A stretch of DNA of 54,841 bases from positions 1 through 54,841 of the forward strand of contig JADLCV010000081.1 of NCBI GenBank assembly GCA_020846995.1, given 5' to 3'. The notes beneath the pieces were generated by a model. It searched no databases, was not told where the DNA came from, and saw only the letters and a list, made by a program, of their open reading frames with translations. Shown in pieces: positions 25,818 to 34,558 of this stretch; position 1 is the stretch's first letter; the number at the start of each line of letters is the position of its first letter. The stretch is from Paracoccaceae bacterium. GTDB lineage: Bacteria; Pseudomonadota; Alphaproteobacteria; Rhodobacterales; Rhodobacteraceae. Made by a program: the position numbers and the translations under genes.

Positions 25818-26662
25818 GCGGCGCGACGCTCCGCCACATCCGCCACGTCGTCGCGACCAATCCCGTGACGCTGGCCGCGGTCCTGCTCTTTGCCGCGATC
25901 CTGCTCGCGGCCCTCCTCGGGGCGCGGCTCGCGCCCCTCGACCCGCTCCAGACCGACGTCGCCCGCGCGCTCCGGCCGCCCTCGGCCGTCAACTGGTTCG
26001 GCACCGACCATCTCGGCCGCGACGTCTTCAGCCGGACCCTGGTCGCGACCCGGCTCGACCTCCTGATCGCGGTCTCGGCGGTCTCGCTCAGCTTCGTCGC
26101 GGGCTGCGCCGTCGGGGCGCTGACGGGCTATTTCGGCGGGCTCGCCGACCGCGTCGTCGGCCGCCTCGTCGACGTCCTCATGGCCTTCCCGCTCTTCGTC
26201 CTCGCCATGGCGATGGTGGCGGCGCTCGGCAACACCGTCGCCAACATCATCTATGCCACCGCGATCATCAACCTGCCCTTCTACATCCGCTTCGCCCGGG
26301 CCGAGGTGAACCTGCGCCGGGCTGCGGGCTACGTCCTGTCGGCGCGCCTCGCCGGGGCCTCGGACGGGCGCATCCTCGCCCGCGTGCTGGTCCCCAACAT
26401 CATGCCGGTGATGGTGGTGCAGATGTCGCTCAACATGGGCTGGGCGATCCTCAACGCCGCCGGGCTGTCGTTCATCGGCATGGGGGTAAAGCCGCCGACG
26501 CCGGAATGGGGGATCATGGTCGCCCAGGGGGCAAGCCACGTCACCAGCGGGCACTGGTGGGTCGCGCTCTTCCCCGGGCTCGCGCTGGTGGTGACGGTCT
26601 TCGCCTTCAACCTCCTCGGCGACGGGCTGCGCGACATCGTCGATCCGCGGAGGCGGACGTGA
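25814..26662 (+). CDS. ABC transporter permease, DppC type
   Basis: A 282-residue partner permease. It has the DppC-specific NWFGTDHLGRDVFSR segment (about 60-74) after the first helix, several membrane helices, and the docking loop around RLAGASDGRILARVLVPN. It ends GDGLRDIVDPRRRT. ATGA overlap with the upstream permease and GTGA overlap with the downstream ATPase show tight coupling. Confidence 0.94.
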   Translation: MSGATLRHIRHVVATNPVTLAAVLLFAAILLAALLGARLAPLDPLQTDVARALRPPSAVNWFGTDHLGRDVFSRTLVATRLDLLIAVSAVSLSFVAGCAVGALTGYFGGLADRVVGRLVDVLMAFPLFVLAMAMVAALGNTVANIIYATAIINLPFYIRFARAEVNLRRAAGYVLSARLAGASDGRILARVLVPNIMPVMVVQMSLNMGWAILNAAGLSFIGMGVKPPTPEWGIMVAQGASHVTSGHWWVALFPGLALVVTVFAFNLLGDGLRDIVDPRRRT

Positions 26663-27633
26663 CCGCCGCCGCGCCCCTCCTCCGCGTCCGCGACCTCACG
26701 CTCGAGTTCGTGACCCGCGGCGGCACCGTGCGCGCGCTTGATGCCGTCGGCCTCGCCGTCGCCGAGGGCGAGACGGTCGGCGTCGTCGGCGAGTCGGGCT
26801 CGGGCAAGTCGGTGATGGCGCTCGCGGTCATGGGCCTTCTCGACCGGGCGGGACGGATCACCGCGGGCGGGGTCGAATACCGCGGCCGCCGCATCGAGGC
26901 CCTGCCCGAGCGCGAGTTGCGGCGGCTGCGCGGCCCCGAGATCGCGATGGTGTTCCAGAACCCGCGCACGGCGCTGAATCCCATCCGCCCGGTCGGCCGG
27001 CAGCTCGTCGACGTCATCCGCGCCCACCGCGCCCTCGGCCGCCGGGCGGCCGAGGCCGAGGCGGTGGCGATGCTCAGGGCCGTCCGCATCACCGACCCCG
27101 AAGCGCGCATGGGCGCCTATCCCTTCGAGCTTTCGGGCGGCATGTGCCAGCGGGTGATGATCGCGCTCGCGCTCGCCTGCGCGCCCCGGCTCGTCATCGC
27201 CGACGAGCCGACGACGGGCCTCGACGTCACCACCCAGGCGGTGATCATGGATCTCGTCGCCGGCCTTGCCGCCGAGCGGGCGATGGCGGCCCTGTTCATC
27301 ACCCACGACCTCGCGCTCGCGGCCGAGCACTGCCACCGCATCGTCGTCATGCACGCGGGCCAGGTCGTCGAGACGGCGACACCGGGGCGGCTTTTCGCCG
27401 CCCCCGCCCACCCCTACACGCGCCAGCTGGCCCGCTCGACCCCCGGCGAGGCGACCACGGTCGCGACGCTCGAGACCGTGCCCGGCAACCTTCCCGACCT
27501 CACCGACCCCTGCCTGCCCGCCTGCCGCTATGCCGCCCGCTGCCCCCTCGTCGCGCCCCGCTGCCTGACCGAGCGTCCGCCACGGACCGAGCCTTGGCCG
27601 GGGCACGCGGTCTTCTGCTGGAATCCGGCATGA
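26659..27633 (+). CDS. ABC transporter ATP-binding protein, DppD type
   Basis: A 324-residue ATPase. Walker A GESGSGKS is at 44-51, a Q-loop at VFQNPRTALNPI, the signature LSGGMCQRV at 158-166, Walker B LVIADEPTTGLDVT, and the H-loop FITHDLALAAE. The C-terminal oligopeptide-type extension includes CLPACRYAARCPL with clustered cysteines. The frame opens far upstream, but the GTG at 26659 overlaps the permease stop (GTGA) and starts the conserved domain. Confidence 0.94.
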   Translation: MTAAAPLLRVRDLTLEFVTRGGTVRALDAVGLAVAEGETVGVVGESGSGKSVMALAVMGLLDRAGRITAGGVEYRGRRIEALPERELRRLRGPEIAMVFQNPRTALNPIRPVGRQLVDVIRAHRALGRRAAEAEAVAMLRAVRITDPEARMGAYPFELSGGMCQRVMIALALACAPRLVIADEPTTGLDVTTQAVIMDLVAGLAAERAMAALFITHDLALAAEHCHRIVVMHAGQVVETATPGRLFAAPAHPYTRQLARSTPGEATTVATLETVPGNLPDLTDPCLPACRYAARCPLVAPRCLTERPPRTEPWPGHAVFCWNPA

Positions 27634-28643
27634 CCGGGGAGCCCTTCGTCGAGGTCCACCGGCTGTCGCGCACGTTCGCCCTGCCGGCCCTGCGCCCGCC
27701 CGGGGGCGGCCGGCCCGTTCCCCGCCACCTCCAGGCCGTCGACGACGTGAGCTTCTCCCTCGCGCGGGGGCAGGCGCTCGGGCTCGTGGGCGAGTCGGGC
27801 TGCGGCAAGACCACGCTCGCCCACATCCTCGCCCGCCTCGCCGACCCGACCGCTGGCGGGCTGGTGTTCGACGGCCGCGACCTTGCGGCGGTGCCGGCGG
27901 CGCGCTTCGCCCGCGACCCGGCGCGGCGGCGCATCCAGATGGTCTTCCAGGACGCGACCGAGGCCCTCAACCCCCGCGACACCGTCCTCGAGGCGATCGC
28001 GGGGCCGATCCGCCTTCTGGTGCCCGGGCTCCGGGGACGCGAGGTGGCGGAACGGGCGGCCGCGACCGCGGCCCGCGTCAACCTGCCGCCGGAACTGATG
28101 ACGCGCTTTCCCCACCAGCTCTCGGGCGGCCAGCGCGCCCGCGTCGGCATCGCCCGGGCGATCGGGGTCGAGCCCGAGCTTCTCATCCTCGACGAGCCGA
28201 CCTCGGCCCTCGACGTCTCGATCCAGGCCGTGGTCCTCAAGCTCCTCGACCGGCTGCGCCGCGAGAGCGCGCTGACCTATGTCTTCGTCAGCCACGACCT
28301 CAACGTCGTGCGGATGCTCTGCGACCGGGTGATGGTGATGTATCTCGGCCGGCTGATCGAGGAGGGGCCGGTCGAGGCGGTGTTCCGCAACCCCCGCCAC
28401 CCCTACACGGCGGCGCTCATCGACGCGATCCCGCGCCTCGGCGCCCGCGGTGCGGCCCGCGAGCGGCTGGCGGGCGAGCCCCGGAGCCCGGTCAACCCCT
28501 CGCCCACGGTCTGCCGCCTCGTCGGCCGCTGTGCCCACGAGCAGGCCCGCTGCCGGGCGGCGATGCCACCCCTCGGGCCCGAAGGCGCGGGCCATCGCCA
28601 CGCCTGCTTCTTTCCCCTCGGCCGCGACGAGGAACCATGCTGA
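27630..28643 (+). CDS. ABC transporter ATP-binding protein, DppF type
   Basis: A 337-residue second ATPase: Walker A GESGCGKT at 54-61, VFQDATEALNPRDTV, signature LSGGQRARVGIARAI, Walker B LLILDEPTSALDVS, VSHDLNVVR, and the C-terminal RHPYTAALIDAIPR typical of OppF/DppF. A Cys-containing tail follows. The ATG at 27630 overlaps the preceding stop. It ends 7 bp inside the crotonase gene, tying transport to metabolism in one transcript. Confidence 0.94.
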   Translation: MTGEPFVEVHRLSRTFALPALRPPGGGRPVPRHLQAVDDVSFSLARGQALGLVGESGCGKTTLAHILARLADPTAGGLVFDGRDLAAVPAARFARDPARRRIQMVFQDATEALNPRDTVLEAIAGPIRLLVPGLRGREVAERAAATAARVNLPPELMTRFPHQLSGGQRARVGIARAIGVEPELLILDEPTSALDVSIQAVVLKLLDRLRRESALTYVFVSHDLNVVRMLCDRVMVMYLGRLIEEGPVEAVFRNPRHPYTAALIDAIPRLGARGAARERLAGEPRSPVNPSPTVCRLVGRCAHEQARCRAAMPPLGPEGAGHRHACFFPLGRDEEPC

Positions 28644-29464
28644 ACGTCACCGCCGAAGGCGGCCTCCTCGTGATCCAGATCGACCGCCCGCCCGCCAACG
28701 CCGTCGACGGGGCGACGAGCCGGGCGCTCGACCGGGCCTTCCTGCGGCTGCGCGACGACCCTGCCCTGCGCGTCGCCATCGTCACCGGCGCGGGCCCGCG
28801 CTTCTTCTCGGCCGGCTGGGATCTGAAGGCGGTGGCGGCGGGGACCGAGGTCGAGGACGCGGCCCATTTCGGTTCCGGCGGCTTCATGGGCCTGACCGAG
28901 CGCTTCGACCTCGCCAAGCCCGTGATCGCTGCCGTGAACGGCATCGCCGCCGGCGGCGGGGCCGAGCTTGCGCTCGCCTGCGACCTCGTCCTCGCCGTCC
29001 CCGCGGCCGAGTTCGCCCTGCCCGAGGTCCGCCGCGGTCTCATCGCCGAGGCCGGCGGCGTCCTCCGCGCCGTCCGCCGCCTGCCCTGGGCGGTGGCCAT
29101 GGAGATGCTCCTGACCGGCCGCCGCTTCGCGGCCGAGGAGATGCGCCACCACGGCCTCGTCAACCGCATCGTCGCGCCCGAGGCCCTGATGGAGGAGGCC
29201 CGGGCGCTGGCCCGCGAGGTGATGCGGGGGGCGCCCCGGGCGGTCGAGGCGAGCAAGGAGGTGGCGGCGGCGACGCTCCATCTCGCGCTTCCCGAGGCCT
29301 ACGCGCGGATGCGCGACGGCTCGCTCGCGGCTTATGCCGCGATGCGCGCCTCGCCCGACCGCTTCGAGGGGCCGCGCGCCTTCGCCGCCCGGCGGGCGCC
29401 GGTCTGGGAGGAACGGGCGCCACCCGGGGCGGGGCAACGGAACCAGGGGGAGGAAGGAAGATGA
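28637..29464 (+). CDS. CaiD-like enoyl-CoA hydratase/crotonase (first copy)
   Basis: A 275-residue crotonase closely resembling crotonobetainyl-CoA hydratase CaiD: FFSAGWDLKAVAAG near residues 57-69, NGIAAGGGAELALACDLV and FALPEVRRGLIAEAGG. The two catalytic glutamates are present at E110 and E130, essentially the CaiD positions. It ends EGPRAFAARRAPVWEE, as CaiD does, plus a 20-residue extra tail. Likely reaction: water addition to an alpha,beta-unsaturated CoA thioester. Real carnitine metabolism is not proven because the CaiB-type CoA transferase is absent from the window. Confidence 0.9.
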   Translation: MLNVTAEGGLLVIQIDRPPANAVDGATSRALDRAFLRLRDDPALRVAIVTGAGPRFFSAGWDLKAVAAGTEVEDAAHFGSGGFMGLTERFDLAKPVIAAVNGIAAGGGAELALACDLVLAVPAAEFALPEVRRGLIAEAGGVLRAVRRLPWAVAMEMLLTGRRFAAEEMRHHGLVNRIVAPEALMEEARALAREVMRGAPRAVEASKEVAAATLHLALPEAYARMRDGSLAAYAAMRASPDRFEGPRAFAARRAPVWEERAPPGAGQRNQGEEGR

Positions 29465-30207
29465 CGGAACGGCCGGTCCTTGTCGTCACCGGAGCAAGCC
29501 GGGGCATCGGCGCGGCGGTGGCCGAACTCGCCGCCGCGCGGGGCTACGACGTCGTCCTCAACTACCTCGCGTCCCACGCCCGGGCGTCCGAAGTCGCCGG
29601 GCGCTGCCGGGCGGCGGGGGCGCGGGTCGAGATGCTCGCCGGCGACGCCGGCGACGAGGCCGACGTGCTGGCGCTGTTCGGGCTTGCCGACCACGCCTTC
29701 GGCCGCGTCGATGCGCTTTGCAACAACGCCGGCGTCCTCCTGCGGGCCATGCCCGTCGAGGCGCTCGAGACCGGCCGGATCGACCGCCTCTTGCGGCTGA
29801 ACATCGGCGGCTACCTCCTCTGCCTGCGCGAGGCGACGAAGCGGATGCTCGCCGGCGGGCGGGGCGGCGCCGTCGTCAACGTCGGCTCGCGCTACTCCGA
29901 TCTCGGCGGGGCCGGGGGGTTCGTCGTCTACGCGGCGACCAAGGGGGCCTGCGATTCGCTCACCCGCGGGGCGGGGCGCGAACTCGCTGCCCGCGGCATC
30001 CGCGTCAACGCCGTCAGCCCGGGCCTCATCGACACCGAAATCCATGCCGCCGCGGGCCTGCCCGACCGGGTCCGGGACCTCACGCCGCAGATCCCTGCCG
30101 GCCGCGGCGGAACGGCCCTCGAGGTCGCCGAGGCGGTCCTGTGGCTCCTGTCGCCCGCCGCCTCCTACGTCACCGGGGTGATCCTGCCGGTGTCGGGGGG
30201 GCGCTGA
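29461..30207 (+). CDS. SDR family oxidoreductase, YgfF/glucose-dehydrogenase-like
   Basis: A 248-residue classical SDR: VTGASRGIG cofactor loop, NNAG, catalytic Ser in NVGSRYSDLG, YAATK motif, and GIRVNAVSPGLIDTEIHA, a wording shared with the YgfF subgroup. There is no Asp after the second strand, and NY at that place suggests NADP preference. The ATG overlaps the crotonase stop (ATGA). It would act on the 3-hydroxyacyl product of the hydratase or on a side-chain alcohol; not assignable further. Confidence 0.9.
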   Translation: MTERPVLVVTGASRGIGAAVAELAAARGYDVVLNYLASHARASEVAGRCRAAGARVEMLAGDAGDEADVLALFGLADHAFGRVDALCNNAGVLLRAMPVEALETGRIDRLLRLNIGGYLLCLREATKRMLAGGRGGAVVNVGSRYSDLGGAGGFVVYAATKGACDSLTRGAGRELAARGIRVNAVSPGLIDTEIHAAAGLPDRVRDLTPQIPAGRGGTALEVAEAVLWLLSPAASYVTGVILPVSGGR

Positions 30208-30224
30208 GGGGAGGTGCCGCCGGT

Positions 30225-30249
30225 GTTCCGCCCGTGAAACGGTGTTGCA
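30225..30249. promoter_or_regulatory. IclR-type site upstream of the MaoC gene
   Basis: GTTCC-N6-GAAAC at 30225-30240, with GAAACGGTGTTGCA (30236-30249) matching 12 of 14 bases of GAAACGCTGTTCCA in the palindrome region at 22871-22884. It lies in the 110-bp gap between the SDR and MaoC genes, suggesting a new transcription start there. Confidence 0.45.
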
Positions 30250-30317
30250 AGTCCGGCCCCCCCGGGCCATGACGGCGGCCGGCCGGGCCCCATCCCCTTT
30301 CCAGCGACGAGGTGCAC

Positions 30318-31178
30318 ATGCCCCTGGACCGCGACCGCCTGCTCGCCCTCGACGATCACGTCGCCACCCGCCGGCTGGCCGAGGACGGGACGATCCTCTA
30401 CGCCCTCGCCGTCGGCATGGGCGGCGATCCCGCCGAACTCGGCTTCGTCTACGAACGCGACCTTCGCGCCGTGCCCAGCATGGCGACGGTCGTCGGCTTC
30501 CACGACGGCTGGCTCGGGCGCGCGGGGATCGCGCTCGGCGATGTCTACCACGTCGCCCAGGGCCTCGTGCTCGAGCGTCCGCTGCCGGTCGCGGGCCCGG
30601 TCGAGGTCAGGAACCGCGTCGTCGGCGGGCTCGACAAGGGCGAGGGGCGCCCGGCGCTCCTCTTCCAGGAGACGGTGATCGCGCCGGCGGACGGGGGGGC
30701 GCCCTTCGCCACCGGGCTCTCCACCCTCTTCGTGCGCGGGGGCGGCGGCTTCGGCGGCGACTTCGGCCGCCCCGCCCCGGCAGCGCGGGCCGCCCCCGCG
30801 GGCCCCCCGGCCCTGACCGCGAGCGTCCGGACCCGCCCCGACCAGGCGCTCCTCTTCCGCCTGCTCGGCGACCGCAACCCCCTCCATGTCGATCCCGCCG
30901 CCGCCGCCGCCGCCGGCCAGCCGGCCCCGATCCTGCACGGGGCCTGCACCTTCGGGATCGCCTGCGGAATCGTCCTGCGCGCCGTCTGCGGGCTCGATCC
31001 CGCCCGGCTCGCCGCGATCGAGGCGCGTTTCGTCGCCCCGGTGTTCCCCGGCGAGCGGCTCGACTGCGGGCTCTGGCCGGCGGGCGACACCGTCGCCTTC
31101 CGCCTGACGGCGCCCGAGCGGGGGGTGACGATCCTCGACGCCGGCCATGCGGCGCTGCGCCCCGCGGGCGGGGCCTGA
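30318..31178 (+). CDS. MaoC-family hydratase, two hot-dog domains
   Basis: A 286-residue MaoC/hydratase-2 type enzyme with a degenerate N-terminal hot-dog (about 20-140) and a catalytic C-terminal one. The hydratase-2 motif is FRLLGDRNPLHVDP with D185 and H190, followed by ILHGACTFGIA. These enzymes hydrate trans-2-enoyl-CoA to (R)-3-hydroxyacyl-CoA. A GTG at 30312 is possible, but the ATG at 30318 has GAGG at proper spacing. The cluster thus has hydratases of both stereochemical types (crotonase and MaoC). Confidence 0.9.
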   Translation: MPLDRDRLLALDDHVATRRLAEDGTILYALAVGMGGDPAELGFVYERDLRAVPSMATVVGFHDGWLGRAGIALGDVYHVAQGLVLERPLPVAGPVEVRNRVVGGLDKGEGRPALLFQETVIAPADGGAPFATGLSTLFVRGGGGFGGDFGRPAPAARAAPAGPPALTASVRTRPDQALLFRLLGDRNPLHVDPAAAAAAGQPAPILHGACTFGIACGIVLRAVCGLDPARLAAIEARFVAPVFPGERLDCGLWPAGDTVAFRLTAPERGVTILDAGHAALRPAGGA

Positions 31179-31205
31179 GGGGAAGGGATGGAGGAGGGGA
31201 GGGAC

Positions 31206-32543
31206 ATGCATCTCTGGGTGAACCAGCACGCCGCGGGCGAGGTCCTGCCGCGGGCGACGCACGGGCGGGGCTGCGAGATCTTCGACGCCGACGGCCGGCG
31301 CTATCTCGACGGCTCGGGCGGGCCGGCGCTCTTCTCGCTCGGCTACGGCCATCCCGACGTCGTCGAAGCCATCACGCGCCAGCTCGGGCAGGTCCAGTTC
31401 GCCTACTCGACAGTATTCACCACCGAGGCGATCGACGGGCTGGCCCTCGCGCTCGCCCGCGCCGCGGGTCCCGAGCTGCGGCACACGAGCTTCGTCTCGG
31501 GCGGGTCGGAGGCAGTCGAGACCTGCCTCAAGATCGCCCTCCAGTATCATCTCGCGCGGGGCGAGCCGGGGCGGACCGAGTTCATCGCCCGCCGCCAGTC
31601 CTGGCACGGCTACACCCTCGGCGCCCTCGCCGTCTCGGGCCATCCTGCCCGGCGGCGGCCCTACGAGACCGTCCTCCGGGGGACCCATTTCGTCTCGCCC
31701 GCCAATGCCTACCGGCCACCCCCGGACTTTGCCGGCGGCGATCTCGCCGCCCATCTCGCGGCCGAACTCGAGGCGACGATCCTGCGCCTCGGCCCCGCCC
31801 GCGTCGCCGCCTTCATCTTCGAGCCCGTGGTGGGGGCGGCCGGCGGCGCCGTGCCCGCCCCGCCGGGCTACGCGGCCGCCGTGCGCGCGGTCTGCGACCG
31901 CTGGGGCGTGCTTCTCGTCGCCGACGAGGTCATGTGCGGCATCGGCCGCTGCGGCAGCTTCCGGGCCCTCGCCCATGACGGGGTCGCCCCCGACATCATG
32001 GCCATCGCCAAGGGCCTCGGCGGCGGCTACGTGCCGCTCGGCGCCGCCCTCTACACGCAGGAGGTCTACCGCACCATCGCCGACCGCTTCGGCACCGTCG
32101 CCTCGGTCCACACCTATTCGGGGCACACGCTCGCCTGCGCGGCGGGCCTCGCCATCCTCGGAGTGATCGAGCGCGACGGCCTCGTCGCCGCCTGCGCCCG
32201 CCAGGGGACGCGGCTGATCGAGGGACTGCGCCGCCGCCTCGGCGGCCACGCCCATGTCGGCGACATCCGCGGCCGCGGCCTCTTCGTCGCCGTCGAGCTC
32301 GTGGCCGACCGCCAGACGGCCACGCCCTTCGCGCCCGAGCGGCGGCTTCACGACCGCGTCCGCCGGGCCTGCCTCGAGCGCGGGCTGCTCTGCTACCCCT
32401 CGCCGGGGACGGCCGACGGCCTCCGCGGCGACCACGTCCTGCTCTCGCCGCCCTACATCGTCTCCGCGGCCGAGATCGACGAGATGGTGGACACCCTCGC
32501 CCGCGGCATCGACGCGGCCCTCGCCGAACCGGGCCGGGCATGA
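31206..32543 (+). CDS. Class III PLP aminotransferase
   Basis: A fold-type I aminotransferase of about 445 residues. Features are FVSGGSEAVET (phosphate cup), SWHGYTLGALA, D240 in VADEVMCGIGR, and the PLP lysine K269 in MAIAKGLGGGYVPLGA. Class III members act on omega-amino groups, for example beta-alanine, GABA or ornithine, with pyruvate or 2-oxoglutarate. An ATG at 31188 is in frame, but the ATG at 31206 has AGGAGGGG in place. It overlaps hyuA by 4 bp, which suggests it acts on the amino acid freed by ring opening. Confidence 0.92.
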   Translation: MHLWVNQHAAGEVLPRATHGRGCEIFDADGRRYLDGSGGPALFSLGYGHPDVVEAITRQLGQVQFAYSTVFTTEAIDGLALALARAAGPELRHTSFVSGGSEAVETCLKIALQYHLARGEPGRTEFIARRQSWHGYTLGALAVSGHPARRRPYETVLRGTHFVSPANAYRPPPDFAGGDLAAHLAAELEATILRLGPARVAAFIFEPVVGAAGGAVPAPPGYAAAVRAVCDRWGVLLVADEVMCGIGRCGSFRALAHDGVAPDIMAIAKGLGGGYVPLGAALYTQEVYRTIADRFGTVASVHTYSGHTLACAAGLAILGVIERDGLVAACARQGTRLIEGLRRRLGGHAHVGDIRGRGLFVAVELVADRQTATPFAPERRLHDRVRRACLERGLLCYPSPGTADGLRGDHVLLSPPYIVSAAEIDEMVDTLARGIDAALAEPGRA

Positions 32544-34558
32544 CCGCGGGCTGGCGCGTCGGCATCGACATCGGCGGCACCTTCACCGACGTCGTTGCCG
32601 CCGACGGGGCGGGGGGCGCCCTGCGCATCGCCAAGGTCGCGACGACGCCGGGCGAGCCCCTGCGCGGGCTCGCCGCCGCGCTCGCCGCGGTCGGGCTCGG
32701 CTGGGAGGACGTGGCCGAGCTTGTCCACGGCACGACGATGGTGACGAACGCGATGGTCGAGGGACGGCTCGCGCGGGTCGCGCTGGTGGCGACGCGGGGC
32801 TTTGCCGACGTCCTCGACATCGCCCGCGCCAGCCGGCGCCACCTCTACCGGCTCGACCTGCCGCCCCGGCCCGCCCCCGACGTGCCCGACGGGCTCAAGT
32901 TCGAGGTCGGCGGCCGCATGGACGCGGCCGGGGCCGAGGTCGCGGCGCCGGCGCCGGCGGACCTCGCGGCGCTTCCCGGCGCCATCGCCGCGGCGGGGGC
33001 CGGGGCGGTGGCGGTCGCGCTTCTCCACAGCTATGCCAACCCCGACCACGAGCGGAAGGTGGCGGCGGCGCTCGCCGGCCGCGTGCCCTTCCTGTCGCTC
33101 TCGCACGCGATCAGCCCCGAGGCGCGCGAATATGAGCGCACGGCGACGACGGTCCTGAACGCGGCCGTCATGCCGATGGTCGCCCGCTACATGGACCGCC
33201 TGACCGCGGCCGTGCCGGCGCGCACGCGGGTGCAGCTTTTCCATTCCGCCGGCGGCATGATCGCGCCGGCGCTGGTGCGCGAGCGGCCGCTCGCGCTCGC
33301 GCTCTCGGGCCCGGCGGCGGGGGCGGCAGCGGCGGCGGCGGTCGCCCGCGATCTCGGGCTTGCGCAGGCGATCAGCTTCGACATGGGCGGCACGACGACC
33401 GATGTCTGCCTGATCCGCGACGGCGCCGTCGAGGTCAGCAGCAACCGCGCCATCGCCGGCCGGCCGATCCGCCAGCCGATCGCGGCGATCGAGACCATCG
33501 GCGCCGGCGGCGGCTCGATCGTCGCCCTCCTCGCGGGCGGGCTCGCGGTCGGGCCGGCGAGTGCCGGGGCCGACCCCGGGCCCGCCTGCTACGGCCTCGG
33601 CGGCACCGCGGCCACGATCGCCGACGCCGACCTCGTCCTTGGCTACCTCGATCCCGCGCGCCCGCTCGGCGGCCGCATCCACCTGCGCCCGGAGGCCGCG
33701 CGGCAGGCGCTCGCGCCGGTCGCGGCGGCCCTCGGCCGGGACATCGAGGCGACCGCCCTCGGCGTCGTCGAGGTGGCGCACGCGCTCATGGCGCGCGCCC
33801 TGCGCCGGGTCTCGGTCGACCGCGGCATCGACGCCCGCGACTGCGCGCTCATCGCCTTCGGCGGGGCCGGGCCGATGCACGCCTGCGGCCTTGCCGACGC
33901 GACGGGCATCGGGCGCATCGTCGTGCCGGCGGCCTCGGGCGCCTTCTCGGCCCTCGGCTGCACCACGGCGACGGCCCGCCACGTCCGCCAGCACACGCTG
34001 CGCCTCGCCAGCCGCGGCTGGTCGGAGGAGGGCTTTGCCCGCCGCTGCCGGGCGGTCGAGGCCGAGACCCTCGCCGCGCTCTCGGGCGAGCAGGAGGCCG
34101 GCGGCGCCGGGGCGCGCCTTGAGCGGGTGGCGCTCGTGCGCTATGCCGGCCAGTCGGGCACGGTCGAGGTGGCGCTGGGCGAGGACCGCTCGGCGGCGGC
34201 GATCGGGGCGGGCTTCCGGGCCGCCCACCGCCGCCTCTACGGGTTCGCGACCGGGGAGGAGTGGATCCTCGAGGCGCTGCGCGTCACCGCCAGCCGGCCC
34301 CGCCCGGGGCCGGCACCGGCCGGGGGGTGCACCGGGGCGCGGCGCAACCTGACGCTCACCCCCGCCTCCTGCCGCTTCGACGGGGCGGGCGCGCGCGCGG
34401 TGCCGCGGCACTGGCGCTCCGATCTTGACCCCGGGGCCCGGCTCGCGGGGCCGCGGCTGATCGTCGACGACTGGTCGACGACCGTCGTCGCCCCGGGCTT
34501 CGCGGTCGCGGCGACGGCGGCCGGCCATCTTCTCGTCGAGCGCGAGGGGCGGCCATGA
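32540..34558 (+). CDS. hyuA: Hydantoinase/oxoprolinase subunit A (HyuA)
   Basis: A 672-residue ATP-dependent subunit of the N-methylhydantoinase / 5-oxoprolinase / acetophenone carboxylase family. It has the actin-like phosphate motifs VGIDIGGTFTDVV (about 7-19) and FDMGGTTTDVCL (around 282), the VHGTTMVTNA segment, and GAGGGSI. Members open a lactam, hydantoin or imide ring, or carboxylate a ketone, at the expense of ATP. It overlaps both neighbours by 4 bp. Substrate unknown; the adjacent amide-type importer and aminotransferase favour a cyclic amide. Confidence 0.92.
   Translation: MTAGWRVGIDIGGTFTDVVAADGAGGALRIAKVATTPGEPLRGLAAALAAVGLGWEDVAELVHGTTMVTNAMVEGRLARVALVATRGFADVLDIARASRRHLYRLDLPPRPAPDVPDGLKFEVGGRMDAAGAEVAAPAPADLAALPGAIAAAGAGAVAVALLHSYANPDHERKVAAALAGRVPFLSLSHAISPEAREYERTATTVLNAAVMPMVARYMDRLTAAVPARTRVQLFHSAGGMIAPALVRERPLALALSGPAAGAAAAAAVARDLGLAQAISFDMGGTTTDVCLIRDGAVEVSSNRAIAGRPIRQPIAAIETIGAGGGSIVALLAGGLAVGPASAGADPGPACYGLGGTAATIADADLVLGYLDPARPLGGRIHLRPEAARQALAPVAAALGRDIEATALGVVEVAHALMARALRRVSVDRGIDARDCALIAFGGAGPMHACGLADATGIGRIVVPAASGAFSALGCTTATARHVRQHTLRLASRGWSEEGFARRCRAVEAETLAALSGEQEAGGAGARLERVALVRYAGQSGTVEVALGEDRSAAAIGAGFRAAHRRLYGFATGEEWILEALRVTASRPRPGPAPAGGCTGARRNLTLTPASCRFDGAGARAVPRHWRSDLDPGARLAGPRLIVDDWSTTVVAPGFAVAATAAGHLLVEREGRP

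Noticed and set aside
25687-26658. Long upstream extension of the DppD-type ATPase frame
   Set aside because: It overlaps the whole second permease in another frame; the ATPase domain starts at the GTG at 26659.
29869-29960. Possible shifted catalytic Ser-Tyr spacing in the second SDR
   Set aside because: The spacing is one longer than usual, but the YgfF subgroup has the same arrangement, so it is not a defect.
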